A program made the translations under genes and the position numbers. From Avena insularis (lineage: Eukaryota; Streptophyta; Magnoliopsida; Poales; Poaceae): DNA of 64,000 nucleotides. The stretch spans positions 174,874,927 through 174,938,926 of the forward strand of contig CM042691.1 in NCBI GenBank assembly GCA_023614405.1, written 5' to 3'. Of the stretch, positions 12,023-23,290 are shown piece by piece (within the stretch, counting starts at the first letter, position 1; every line of letters starts with the position of its first letter). Below the pieces are notes generated by a model, which worked only from the letters and a program-made list of their open reading frames with translations, was not told the origin of the DNA and did no database searches.

Positions 12023-15000
12023 TGTAACATCCCTAAAATCATGTTTGCAAATATTGCATATCATCCATGCATTCATAATCATTTAGGGATCATTTTCAAA
12101 GTCATTACAAAAAAACAGAAACATTTGGGTGCTTATTATTTTATGTAAAGAGGCATTGATCCAATGCTACTCTCTAATGAGAGATTATTTATTTTAAACC
12201 AAGATTGTTTGTTCATGAGTTGGTTTGGTTGAGTTCCAAAGCTTGGACAATTATTTCAAAACAAAATATGGTTTTAAAACCATTTTCATATCTTTATTAC
12301 ATATTATGTAAAGGCACTATTTTATTTTTAAAACTCGAAAGGAACCAAGCAAGTCTAGTGAGACAGCATGGTTTTATACTCAAAAATGTGCAGGTTTCAT
12401 TTTATAAAAATCCAGAACAAGTTTGAAATCAAACACATTTGAAATCATTTGAATTTGATTCGTGGAAATTCAAACAGAAAAAGAAAAAGGGTTTCCCTAC
12501 TCCTGGAAATCAAGCTGGCACCACTTATTTGGCCGATAAAAGAAAGCAGCCCACCCGGGATTTCCCTACTGCCTTTGTTTCTCACCCAACCATGACACCC
12601 CCCTGAAGTTGACCCCACCTCCACCTCAACATCAAGCTCAATCACGCGCCGGAGGAACTGCTCGACGCTGCCGTTTCCTCCCGAATTCAAATCCTTTGAT
12701 TGCGCTTGATTCGCGGAGTAATTCCCCCTCCTCGCTCGGCTACTTAATCCCCACCCCTCGACGACCATTTCCCCTTTCTCAGCTCACTTGCTTCACCACC
12801 AGGCTGCCCCCAATTTCTCTCACACCACCGCTGTATCGACGAGCTTCGGCGATGAAATTCCAGTGAGCCAGACCACCCCTGCCCTTGTAATTCACATGAG
12901 CATGTTCCTTACAACCTTGTGCATCTCCTGACCCTTTTCGTTTGGCCGCGCTTGACCCAGGACGCCGTTCCCATCCACCTCCGCAAGTGATAGAGCCGCC
13001 GCTCAACTCCGACGAGGAATACCGGTAACCTCCGAACGCCCCTTGCTCCCTCTTTGACCCTGTCGTGTCCGCCACAACCTTGTGCATCCTCTGACACCAC
13101 AGGTTCGTGCTAGGGCAGTCCACATCGCCGGCAACAACTCCATCCGCAAACACCCGAGGCCGCCAGCAATTCCGACGAGGTCTTGCCGCTGCGTTCGTGC
13201 GCCCCTGTCTCTCCCTCGACCATCTTGAGCACCGCAGCGACCACGCGAACACAGTAAGCATCCCCACTCCTCCCCGCGCGACCTAAATCACCGGCAACCT
13301 CTCTGACAGAGCATGCCGCCGCCACTTGCCGCCGCTGGCGCCGCCCCACTATGGTCTCTTGATCAGCAGCCGTCAGATCTAGATCTAACGCACGCGATAG
13401 AATCACTTAGCGAAGGGGTATGTGTTTGATCTGGCCGTGCGATTTCATTTAGATCATGCAGTCCACATTGGTCGATCCGGACGAACCGGTACGGGCCAAT
13501 CTGAACACGCCGTGTGGCCTGCGTTTAGATTTAAAAAACAGAATTTAGATCTATTAGTGATTCAAATTTGTAAAATTCATAACTTTTGATCCACACGTTC
13601 AAATTTTACAAATTTTATATCATTGGAATCTGGAGAAAGAATGCTATCTGTTTATGCAATGCATTTAATGTTTTGCTTATGTAAAATTGGTTATTTTTGC
13701 AGAGACATTTGTAGGCTTATTTTGGGTATAGAAATGATTTGAAAAATGATTTAAAGATCAAATAAAGTTTGTTTAGTGTGCTTTGGTTTTGTTTATGTAT
13801 CAATACTGTATACTTGTCTGGTTTGGTGTAGAAAATCATCACATGGCATTTCCATGCATTCATATATTTTTGTTTGTATATTTTTGATATGTGAATTTGG
13901 GGCCATTATTTTATGTGTAGATTTTGGTGCTAATAGTGATTGTGGTTGTGAAGATTGTTGCTACTCCCCAAACTACCAACGCAAGTGGTGCTTCATGTCT
14001 CCATCCCAATATTTTACCTATGCATTAGAAATATTTTGTATAGAACTTGCATGATTATTTTGCTAAGTATCTATATGCTATGCTTGGGAAATCCTAGTAG
14101 TTGTAGCAATGTTAGAATTTCCTTATGTTAAGATATTTGCTATTGCCATGCTTATCCTAGCTAGTAGCAACCAAGGGTGGATTATATATTCATGCTATGA
14201 GAAATATTTCTATGTCTTTGACTTCTGTTTTTCTTAATAAAATAACTAAGTGAATGAAACACCTGGGTGGAATTGAAAGATTGATTTGTGTTGAGTGGTT
14301 ACACAAGGCCCATTTCTATGGTTTACCTTGTGTATCACACTTGTGGAAAGCCACCCAGGAACAAAGGGATTTGAGATGCCAAATGTTAAGAAGCTTCTAG
14401 TGCAGCCACATGGCAATATGGGCTCTGCCTGGATCATATAGGTTGCAATAACTTATCCATTTGGATAGTTGGTGATAGTGGGATGATAGGTTGGAACACG
14501 TCCATTTGGTCTAAGGAAAGGCTTCTGAAAGGTCCTGTCTTGGTGAAAATCAAGTCTTGTGGGGAAAGTGCACAACCTCTGCAGATGGAAGAATATAAGT
14601 ACTTGGTGAAAATCAAGCCATGTCCCTGGTATTGGACAACTTGAGCATCAAGACATGGAAGCTATCAAGAATCTCCTCATCCCATTTTTCTAAGTTAAAA
14701 CTTGTGGTTGAATAAGGGTGAAGGTTCACCAATTTCTATTGGTGGTTCCTTGGGAAAGTTTTGTCAAAGAAAAACTTAGTGTTTTCAACTAATAGGTAAA
14801 ACCTATTTTGAGCAAAGCAAGCCTAAGCTACACTTAGCCAAATTCATATAGTATCTAGATGTTAATATTCTACTAAGGTATCACTTGCCAATACTATTCC
14901 AATGTATTGACCCACTATGGCTGTAACTTGTGATGTTGCAGGTTATTCGGATGATGATTAGGGGTTATGAGTCTACACTCAACATGCTTGCCTATGGCAC

Positions 15001-15214
15001 ATGAAGATGAAGACTTATTTATATTATTATGGTTAAACTCTTGTATTAGGCCTATGGCCATGGAGTTGTAATAGACTATGTTTGTCTCTGGAATGATATG
15101 TAATAATGACCTTGTTTTTGTGTACTTCATCTTAAACTGTGGATGCTAGCATTGATACAGGGACTAGCTTTGCAATCACAAGGATCCTTACCTTTAAAAG
15201 GGAGGGATCTTACA
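12023..15214 (+). repeat. 3' LTR of element A (3192 bp)
   Basis: It has the same TGTAACATCCC and GGGATCTTACA ends as the 5' copy and a single copy of the block that is duplicated there. Base differences and small indels from the 5' LTR are frequent, so the insertion is not recent. Parts of it (for example 14250-14440) match the LTR of element D on the opposite strand (37540-37740). Confidence 0.92.
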
Positions 15215-15219
15215 CTGCC
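15215..15219. repeat. Target-site duplication of element A, right copy
   Basis: ctgcc directly follows the LTR end; the left copy is ctacc at 987-991. Confidence 0.75.
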
Positions 15220-15585
15220 TAATGCTATCCAACTGTACTAGAGTCGCCTCACCGGTGTCCACCGGATGGGATCTACTTCAACGAGTTCCATGTCCACTGC
15301 TCCAGACCAGCTGCACGGGCGTTGCCGTTCACTGTACCATAGCTGCCTCAGCGATGCTCTCATCCACCGCGCCGGATCTGCCTCAGCATCTCTCTTGTGC
15401 GCGCGCTCAAGCCGGCATCGACCGCCCAGGATCTGCTTCCCTGACCTCCCAAGATCTGCTTCCCCGACTTTCCAAGATCCACTTAGCCGCAACCGCAGCA
15501 CCCTAGGTGACCTGCATGTCGCCCGCAAGGTACCGACGATACTTAGACGCCTCTCTGATCGAGGTAACCTAATCTCTAACCCCTT
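15220..15585. other. GC-rich host-like segment, right half
   Basis: This continues the segment interrupted at 991. It includes a short imperfect repeat (ggatctgcttccctgacctc then agatctgcttccccgacttt, 15431-15470). A donor-like gag/gtaacct lies at 15561-15568, just before the copia insertion. The open frames on both strands lack recognisable domains. It could be part of an untranslated or non-coding exon, but this is inference only. Confidence 0.35.
15581..15585. repeat. Target-site duplication of element B, left copy
   Basis: ccctt directly precedes the LTR end; an identical ccctt follows the other end at 61674-61678. Confidence 0.85.
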
Positions 15586-16004
15586 TGTAGGGTTCGCAGC
15601 ATAGAATTTTTTTTTCCTACGATGGGAACAACTATGTACCAAGATCTATCTACTAGATACAAACAACGGGCGGATGTACATCCATAGAGAACATACCCTT
15701 GAAGACCGACAAAGCTTAACAAGTACAAACTCGTGGTTGATGTAGACGATCTCTTGCTGATCTCAAGATCGAGAGGAAGTCCTAGCGCCGCAAAACAGCA
15801 GCGCATCCATGCTCGCACACATGTTCGAGGCACCAAGCAACCTCCGCCTCCTCGCTCCAGCAATGCAGCGGAAGCACAACTCTTTCTTGCCGAATAGCCA
15901 CTGGGAACATGTATCTCGCTAGTCCGAGACCATGGGGGATAAATTCTAGAGGGGGAGAGAGATCCTTCACGAGGAGGTGTGTGTGAGAGAGAGGGAGGGG
16001 GCCT

Positions 16005-16014
16005 CCTTTTATAG
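16005..16014 (-). promoter_or_regulatory. TATA box in 3' LTR of element B
   Basis: On the minus strand ctataaaagg is followed by a purine/pyrimidine-rich leader. The matching site in the 5' LTR is at 60438-60447. This copy could drive read-out into the host segment to its left. Confidence 0.6.
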
Positions 16015-16802
16015 GGAGAGGGGGGCACCCAAGGGGCCATGCGCCCAGACATGGGGCTGCCCCCACCTCTTCCACATTCATGTGGGTGGACACTCCACTC
16101 ACTCAAATGCATTTCAATTCCCTCCACTCAAAAACCCACTCAAATTCCCATTAAATTTCACCAAATTTAATGCAAACTCTCATTAAATAAAACTCCTTTT
16201 ATTTATTCAGAATTTTGTCAATTACTTTAATGACAAACATTCACATATAACCCCTTGCTAGTATTTCATTTCACATGCAGAAACACTTTCTGCAATTTCA
16301 CCCGAAAACCCGTTTCGGTATCTAGTGAAATAAATTCATGCGCTTGTTATTCTTTTCGGCATGAAACTTTTGCTCCAAATGGATGTCGTTGTCTCTTAAG
16401 TGTGTAACCCTACGGTTCGCGAATAATGCGGACATGATTGAGACCCCTCTCGGATCACTAATCAGAAGCGGGATCTGGAGACCCATACTGACTCCCACAG
16501 ATTCAACGATGACTTTCTTGTGATCGTCGGAACCTTTTACGCTAGTATCTTAATCCTGTTGTTTCGCGATATATTACATGTCCGAGATTCGATCATCGGT
16601 ATCTCCATAACTAGTTTGATCTCGTTACTGACATGTACTCTTTTCTTGTTCCCGTGATATAACATTCTAGTGATCAAATCACTTGCTTGCAAGCTAATCA
16701 ATGTGATATCACCGAGAGGGCCCAGAGCATATCTATCCGTCATCGGGATGAACAAATTCCACTCTTGATCCATGGGACTCAACATAACACTTTAGTAGTT
16801 CT

Positions 16803-16807
16803 GAACC
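16803..16807. repeat. Target-site duplication of element C, left copy
   Basis: gaacc precedes the TGTAGC start, and gaacc also follows the element at 31446-31450. The undisturbed sequence (ttctgaacccatc) is present in the other LTR of B near 61235. Confidence 0.92.
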
Positions 16808-18709
16808 TGTAGCATCCCAATTGTCTAACAATTGTAATGCTACTTGGTCTAATAATATAATGGCTACTTCAAATATATAATTGTTGCATCATCATTATAT
16901 CATGCTCATGTCATCATGCCTCCTTGCATTTGAGCATCATATCAAACCCCTTCTTGTTTGGTTCTTATCTCATATGCATTATTATTTGCATTTGCCTCTT
17001 GATATTGTATTTGGCTCTTGATATATTGTTTAAATGCCCAAGTTGAGTTGGGGGCATATCTCTTATTAACTCCACCACCTTTCCTTTCCCCACCTTATAA
17101 TCCCACCATCCAACTAAATATGAGTTTGGCACTTATTGGTTTTACCTCTAGCTCATGTGGGTTGTGATGGATCCAATTCTTTTACCACATGCTCTCATCT
17201 TAGCATCATGTTGTTTTCACAATAGTGGTTTATGAGAGCCACATGGCCACCTTTGCCTGCCTTGTGAGTGGGACCCTTTCTCCTAGCTTCCATTTGGATT
17301 ATCATGGAATTATGCTCATGTTGGAATATTTTGTGGGCTTATTAACTACCTAGTGGAATATACACACGAGTAATTCCCAATTATAATCCAATGTGATCAT
17401 CCCCATATACTCCACTTGGAATTCTTTCTAAATTCCTTTGCTTGGGCCTTACTCCATAATTTGGGATGCATAATAATAATGCCATGAAATATTATTGTTT
17501 TCACAAGTATCAACATGGCATTAAATGTTTTGCATGGCCCATGCAAGCACCACCTTTTGCTTGTCATTTGGATTTTATTAGTTCTTGGAGTGGATCATCT
17601 CTACCTCTATCTTTTCTTTTGGCTTGATCATATTTGATCATGCTTAAACCACCTTACCACATCCCTCTCTTTCTCTTTCACCACCTTTCTTGCTTGTTCA
17701 AGTGTGGAGCATGCAAGCTCCTTAAGCCCTAATCCATCACCCCTCTCTCTAATCATCTATCCTCGATCCTCCATCCTCACCATACCCATACCCCATCTAA
17801 CCTTAACCCCATACCCCTCTCACCTAAGCCCTCAGTCCCCTCCTCGCTCTCTCTCGGCCTCCCCCTCCCCTGAGTCTCCATGCCGAGCCCCACCTAGCTG
17901 GCTCCACCTGACCATCCAAACCCCACCTAGCTACCCCCCAACCCTAACACCAACCCTAGCCCTAGGCTACCACCCCCCCAACCCGAGCCTCACCTCTCTC
18001 TCCCTAGCTCTCTCTCTCTGCCCCTAGGGCTGGACCCCGGCCTGCCCTACCCCACTGCCCGGCTCCCCATGCGCCCTGCCCTGGCCTCCCTGCCCGAGCA
18101 CGTGCTCGAGGAGAGAACGAAAAAGGGGCACCGAGCCACCTTTATCCAACCACTCCCCATGACACCGTCCTTCCTCCCTCTGCTTTACCCTCCCCCCACA
18201 ACCTCTCCTCGCTCGTCGAGATCCACCCAGAGGCTCGCCTCTTCTCTCTTCTCCACCGTCTCCATCTACCCCCCCCCCCACGCCGGCCAAACCTTCGGCC
18301 GCCACCGAAAGCCCGCTACCAGCCGGTGGCGTGGCGCGCCTGGGTGTCGAGAAGCTCACGGTCGTCATTGCATGCGTCAATCTGTGTCGCAGAGGAGGAG
18401 CACCGAGTCAAGAACACCGACGCACCGCCAAAACCCTAGATCGCCGTCCGTCTGCTGCCGCCAATCGCCGCCGCGAACCGATCCAACGCCTCCGACACAC
18501 TCGCGGTGAGCCCACCTCCTCTGGACACCTCGCTTTCACTGCTGTCTGTCACGGCGCGGCTTCCGTCGAGCACCCTCCGTGGCCCGGCGTCGTGTCGTCT
18601 GCTTTCGTCCCGCAGCAGTGATAGCCCTATCTAGGCCCCGCCCGCTCAGGACACCTAGCCCCAGCCCACCGCACTGGTTCGCCACCCTAGCGTGCGCCCG
18701 CAGGTCCCT

Positions 18710-18720
18710 GGTTCGAATCC
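18710..18720 (+). other. tRNA-like B-box in 5' LTR of element C
   Basis: ggttcgaatcc is an exact match to the internal RNA polymerase III B-box of tRNA genes (GGTTCGANTCC). Upstream, 18675-18709, lies a cactggttcgccaccctagc stretch in the place where an A-box would be, but no convincing A-box or cloverleaf can be drawn, so it is not a tRNA gene. It could be a trace of a tRNA-derived SINE captured by the LTR. The same site is at 28727-28737 in the 3' LTR. Confidence 0.5.
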
Positions 18721-19069
18721 CCACTCTGCACCGCGTGCGCACCGACCTGTCCGCGAGGAAGAAGCACAGTACGGGCGGTAGTTTTGCCGATACCCCCCTG
18801 CTTTCTTTTCGTCTAAACCCGCGGTACTTTTGGCCCACTAGTCAAGGTTGCCGCTTTCTGAAAACCCCCAGGGTTCCACCGCCTCAACCCGCGGTCCTCG
18901 CTAAGCCGCGTGGCACCCCCCTTGGTCGCCTGCTGACGCGTGGGCCTGCGAAGACCCCATGCCCCACCTGTCATCCGCTAAGGCTAGAAGAGCTCATGTG
19001 ATGAGTTTTCAGCTTGGTCCAGTCAGGTGGCCCCACATGTATGGATCGTTGTGGCTAGCTAACCCTGAG

Positions 19070-19078
19070 TATAAAAAG
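19070..19078 (+). promoter_or_regulatory. Candidate TATA box in 5' LTR of element C
   Basis: tataaaaag lies at the GC-rich to AT-rich border, preserved in the 3' LTR near 29092. It is the most TATA-like site I saw in this LTR. Use as the element promoter is inferred. Confidence 0.35.
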
Positions 19079-21437
19079 TAATTCAGTCTATCTGTTTAAA
19101 TTCAAATCTTTTCCAAATTAATTCAAATTCAAATTTATTTCTGTTTTTAAATAACTTTTAAAATATTAATCTGATTGATACAAATAATATATGTTTTCAA
19201 ATCAGAAAAATGTGAGGAATTCAAATATGACCTTCAAAATATATTTTGAACATTTAAAATTCCAAGTTTATTTAAATTAAATTAAATGCCCTTTTACCTT
19301 AATAAATTAATAACTTTTGTTTTATAACTCCAAATTCAAGAAATGATATGTCTAAAATGATTAGCTCGACGAGACATTTCTGTTTATGCTTTCCATGGTT
19401 TGAATTGAGGCATGCATCATATAAATATAAAGTATACAGCAACTAATATGAGAATAAATTGGGGCCAAAACTAAATAAAATGCTTTATTATTGTTTCCAC
19501 ACCTCACCCATGCCATGCTACCTTAATGCCATGCAAATTGTGCATCATTCATCATGGAATGATTGGTTGCTTGATGCATTTTATTCATATGCTTGCGCAC
19601 TTTATTTATGTTGGCCCTTGATTGTTTGGTTCCTCTTCGAATAGACGCTGAGCAGGGGATATATCAAGAGAACCAGGAGCACTACCCAGATCCATTCCTT
19701 GCTTCAACTGAGCTGCCAGGCAAGCACTACCACATGCTTGCATACATACAGTACCTTGCCTCTTTCTTATTCTTGCATCATTGAGTCGCGATTGCATTAA
19801 TTGAATCCCAAGTATTGCATTGCCTTTACATTTAAACCCCACCGAAGCTTGTTCCTCCATCCCATGAGCCATTACTACAGGAGTTGTTTGAGCCATGCGA
19901 GTCGTAGAACAGCATGTGTAGGGTATGTGAGTGTCTGATGGATAACGAGGTACCTAAACAACTTAACCTGAGTAGTAATGGGATAACTAATGAAAGTGGC
20001 ATCGGTGAGCCATATTCGCTATTTGGTTTTTCAGGCTCACTTGTGTCCCGTAGGACCCCGAGTACTTGATTCCTGTTCCTTGATTATTCGCTATCCACAT
20101 CCGGAGGCTTATGAACCCCCGAGCGAGCTTGATTCATTCTTATTTCTTGGGGCCACAAACTAGTTTGAGGTTTTATTTACTATCCTGTACTTATGCCATG
20201 CTTTACTGCTTTATTTAAGATTGTGCGAGGAGCACACTGTACTGTTTAGGACCGGGACACGATTTCGCGGTATCGACAAGCCCAGTCACACTTTCGGGTT
20301 CCAGGTCGTTTACAGCCGTCCACCCAAACCTTGAGTCCGTCTCGTAGCCGGCCAGCTTCGTCGCGGGTAGCTTAATGGGGTGGCCCCCTGAAATATTTCT
20401 GAATCCTGGGATTGCTTTGTCGTGACTGCCTCGTTGGGTTTTGATTTGGTTTTTCCGAGGCATATCGAGTGTGTGTTGCTATTTGTGCACCCTCAGGTAA
20501 AACTTTCTGAAAGCCGTGTACGCGGTTATGGACGACTTGGAGCACAGTTTCTCGATCATAGACAAGCATAACTAAAGTACCGCTTTTAATCTGACTAGAC
20601 TAGGTACCTGACTAGTAGATAGTGCAATACTCACGGAATGGATAATAAAACTGCCAACGGATGGGGGGTTGTTCGTCCGCTTCCTCGTCGGTAAGCGAGG
20701 AGGAGGATGGATCTGTGGATATTACCGTTATAACTGTTATAACTGTTGTTATTAATTCACGGACATCCGTCTATCTCTGGTTAGGCGGATGGTTAGCGAG
20801 TATCTATAGAATTGCTAGGGTTTATCTTTTGCTGCAATTGCGTCACCCCAGGTTGTGTCCCCTTTAGAGGCATAAAGACTTGCTGAGTACCCCTAGGGTC
20901 TCACACGATAAATTATTGGTTCAGATGAACAGGTACACTCGCAAGATGGATACTGGGTGGAAGAGACGGACGATGTGGGCAACGATCATTCGGTGTAGAG
21001 ATTCCGGGAACGGGGATCCATGAGATCTGTGGGTGGGATGTGCTTATTTATGGGGCATCTTATGCCGATTTGCTTCTTATCCGCATCGATTTTGTCTTCC
21101 GCCCGCTTGATACTGTTGATTGATGTATGAGGAGATATCCTACACTATTATATCTATCTAGGATATTTGGATCTTAGTATGGCGTTGCTATATTTCCTTT
21201 CTTTTTAGTTGGAATGGCTCGATGTACTATTGTATGGTGGCTTGCATACATACTCATTTGTGTATGTAGTTGATCCTTCATTGGACACGCCGCCCGTTCT
21301 TGTCCCGATGTTTGGAAATGGTTGGGACGGCCGAAAGGTCTACCTGTGAGTGGCATTTGGGCCCCACCGTACTATTTCAACCATTTCTGATCATCCAGGC
21401 TTGTACTAGGAGCGTAATTCACCGAGGTAGTTACAAT

Positions 21438-21450
21438 TGGTATCAGAGCC
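21438..21450 (+). promoter_or_regulatory. Primer binding site of element C
   Basis: tggtatcagagcc matches initiator methionine tRNA exactly and starts two bases after the LTR end. Confidence 0.92.
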
Positions 21451-22318
21451 ATCCCGCCCTTCAGGGTCTCAGCCAAATGGTCGTTGTCTGTCTAGCAAAT
21501 ATTTTTGGTAGCTATGTATACTAGGGAAAAACAAAACGCGAGAGTAGGACTGCTTCCACTTTTCTTCTTACCCACCCACCCACCCTTTTCTGGTAAGGAA
21601 GTGTAACGTTTTCAATCCTCTTCTTAAATTCAAACTAGGATTCACGTGTTCTGGGTTTCCGTAGTACCATAGGTTGTGTATCTGTGTGTGTGAGTGTGTG
21701 TGTGTGTAATTCCTTGTCTATCTGTTGCATCCAAGTTGTTATCTTTATCGGCCTTTTGGTTATCAACTGTTGGTACATTCCATACCAACAGGCTTTTGCA
21801 AACCGACGCGATCTATCTGATTCGTTGTATACCGACGCGATCTGTCTTACTCTTTGTTATCCGACGTTATCTTCTTTAGGGTGTTCGTTTCCGTAGTCGC
21901 TAATCTTTAGGTTATCGTGAGAAGAAGGTGTTGAGATATGTGTTTTACTTATTCATGTGCGGAGTAATGATTTGAGTGCGGGATGGAGTCGCGACCATAC
22001 CACTACTTTTATTATTGCTCTTGTATATTGAGTTGGTAGAGTCACTAATCTTGGTTCGTTAAGTGATTTTGCGCATCTATTGGTATTTTAATGCCGAAAT
22101 TTGTGGAAAAATTTTCTTTGATATATTTGTGTACCACACTCCTTTTCAGTCGTGTGCGATATGCTTAATATCTTCTAGGTGCTTTGAACTTCGTTGATAT
22201 TTTAATATCATCTTAGTAAATTGTATCCTTTAATCTTGATTAATTCCATTTTGGTACTATTTTGGATTATCATTATTCTCCATCATAGTACTGACTTGTG
22301 TTTTATATCAATCACAGG
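21451..22318 (+). other. Untranslated leader of element C
   Basis: These 868 bases hold no pre-gag frame, unlike elements A and E. A GT microsatellite lies near 21684-21710 and a cccacc run near 21573. The leader closes with atcaatcacagg directly before the gag ATG, again acceptor-like. Confidence 0.6.
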
Positions 22319-23290
22319 ATGGCACCACCACGCCGTTCTGAGGAGGACATACAACCTGAACTGGGGGCAGCGTTGTCAAGCATCGCCAATGCCTTGGCAG
22401 CAATGCAGCAGAACCAGCAGCGGTTTGAGGAAAGTGTCAGGAGGAATGAGTTTGTTCCGCTACCTCCACCTCCCAAGCGAGGAGACATCAAGAGCTTCCT
22501 GAAGTTCAACCCACGCCAATTTGAGGTTTCTGATCAACCACTTGATGCTGATGATTGGTTGCGTGAGATGTCAAGGTTGCTGATGACTGCTGATGTTCCC
22601 GAGCAAGAATGGGTAAAGTGTGCTACTCACCTTCTGAAGGGAGATGCAGCTCTCTGGTGGGAGAATTACCTGAAGGCAAACTTCACTGGTTTTCAGCCTA
22701 CTTGGGGACAGTTCACTGGAGCTTTCAAAGAGCAGTATCTGTCAGAAATTGTCATGGAGAGGATGAAGGAAGTGTTTCTCAACCTCAAGCAGGGCAATGA
22801 TAATGTCAACACCTACATCAGGAACTTCATGAACCTGTCTCGTTATGGTGGCGATGAGATCTCTGATGACAAGAAGAAGCAAAAGAGGTTCAGGCAAGGG
22901 CTCAATGCATCGATTAAGTATGCAATCACACATGCAAGGCCGGCATCTTTTCTGGAACTTCAGCATACAGCTCTGCAGGAAGAGGCAAGTAGGCAAGTGT
23001 TTGAGGAGTCAAAGAAACACAGCCGTGATGCAGCAAGCTCTTCAGCTATGTCAGCTCCTTCTAAGCGTCGTGTCTGGGTTCCTAACACCCCACCGTCGCT
23101 CCCGGCTCCACCAAGACCTTCAAGCTACGCGGCAAGGCCACCAAACTTCCTCACTGCTGCTCCCAGGGGCTACAACCACCACTACCCTAGAGCGCTCAAG
23201 GAGTCCCCGCCACGTTGCTCCACGCCCACTGGTGCTTGTTACACTTGTGGAGACTCAGGCATCAACAATGGAACTGTCTGATGAAGAACA
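22319..23290 (+). pseudogene. gag: gag of element C, frameshifted in the zinc knuckle
   Basis: The ATG at 22319 (MAPPRRSEED) is chosen because it matches the N-terminal MPPRR-type start of element A and directly follows the acceptor-like cacagg. A capsid region with ALWWENYL and VFLNLKQGND blocks spans about 22540-22930. A Pro/Ser-rich linker follows. The CCHC knuckle begins CYTCGDSG near 23236 and is then broken by a frameshift: the expected His-containing half is read in the next frame, and the original frame stops at 23281. About 320 residues are readable. Gag would form the cytoplasmic particle. Confidence 0.85.

Larger units (their letters stand above)
992..15214 (+). mobile_element. Element A: Ty3/gypsy chromovirus-like LTR retrotransposon with pre-gag ORF
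   Basis: This is a complete but inactive element of about 14.2 kb in the order LTR, primer site, extra ORF, gag, pol, polypurine tract, LTR. Both LTRs begin TGTAACATCCC and end GGGATCTTACA. The pol order (protease, reverse transcriptase, RNase H, integrase, chromodomain-like tail) places it in Ty3/gypsy chromoviruses, probably the Tekay/Del group; that clade assignment is an inference from LTR length and domains. The LTRs differ in length (5126 and 3192 bp) because the 5' copy carries an internal tandem duplication. Many in-frame stops and one frameshift make it non-coding today. It is flanked by ctacc/ctgcc. Confidence 0.93.
15586..16807 (-). repeat. 3' LTR of element B, part 1
   Basis: This is the end-proximal part of the left LTR, interrupted by element C at 16807/16808. 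It contains a TATA box on the minus strand at 16005-16014. The 183-codon open frame across it is not a gene: its counterpart in the other LTR copy is also split, and no domain is seen. Confidence 0.88.
16808..21435 (+). repeat. 5' LTR of element C (4628 bp)
   Basis: It begins TGTAGCATCCC, ends GGTAGTTACA and is followed by the primer site. A pyrimidine-rich tract occupies 17720-18030 and a GC-rich stretch 18030-18980; the rest is AT-rich. Open frames in the GC-rich part are not kept intact in the 3' LTR and are not called as genes. Confidence 0.93.

Noticed and set aside
15576..16127. 183-codon minus-strand open frame in the LTR of element B
   Set aside because: It lies inside an LTR, has no domain, and its counterpart in the other LTR copy is split.
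17900..17990. Telomere-like ccctaa repeats
   Set aside because: A few aaccctaac or ccctagccc words occur in a generally C-rich tract, without a regular 7-bp array; the same tract is in both LTRs of element C.
17704..18621. Proline/serine-rich open frames in the LTR of element C
   Set aside because: They are products of a pyrimidine-rich tract; the frames differ between the two LTRs because of indels.
18650..18740. tRNA gene
   Set aside because: Only the B-box matches; no acceptor stem, anticodon arm or clear A-box can be drawn.
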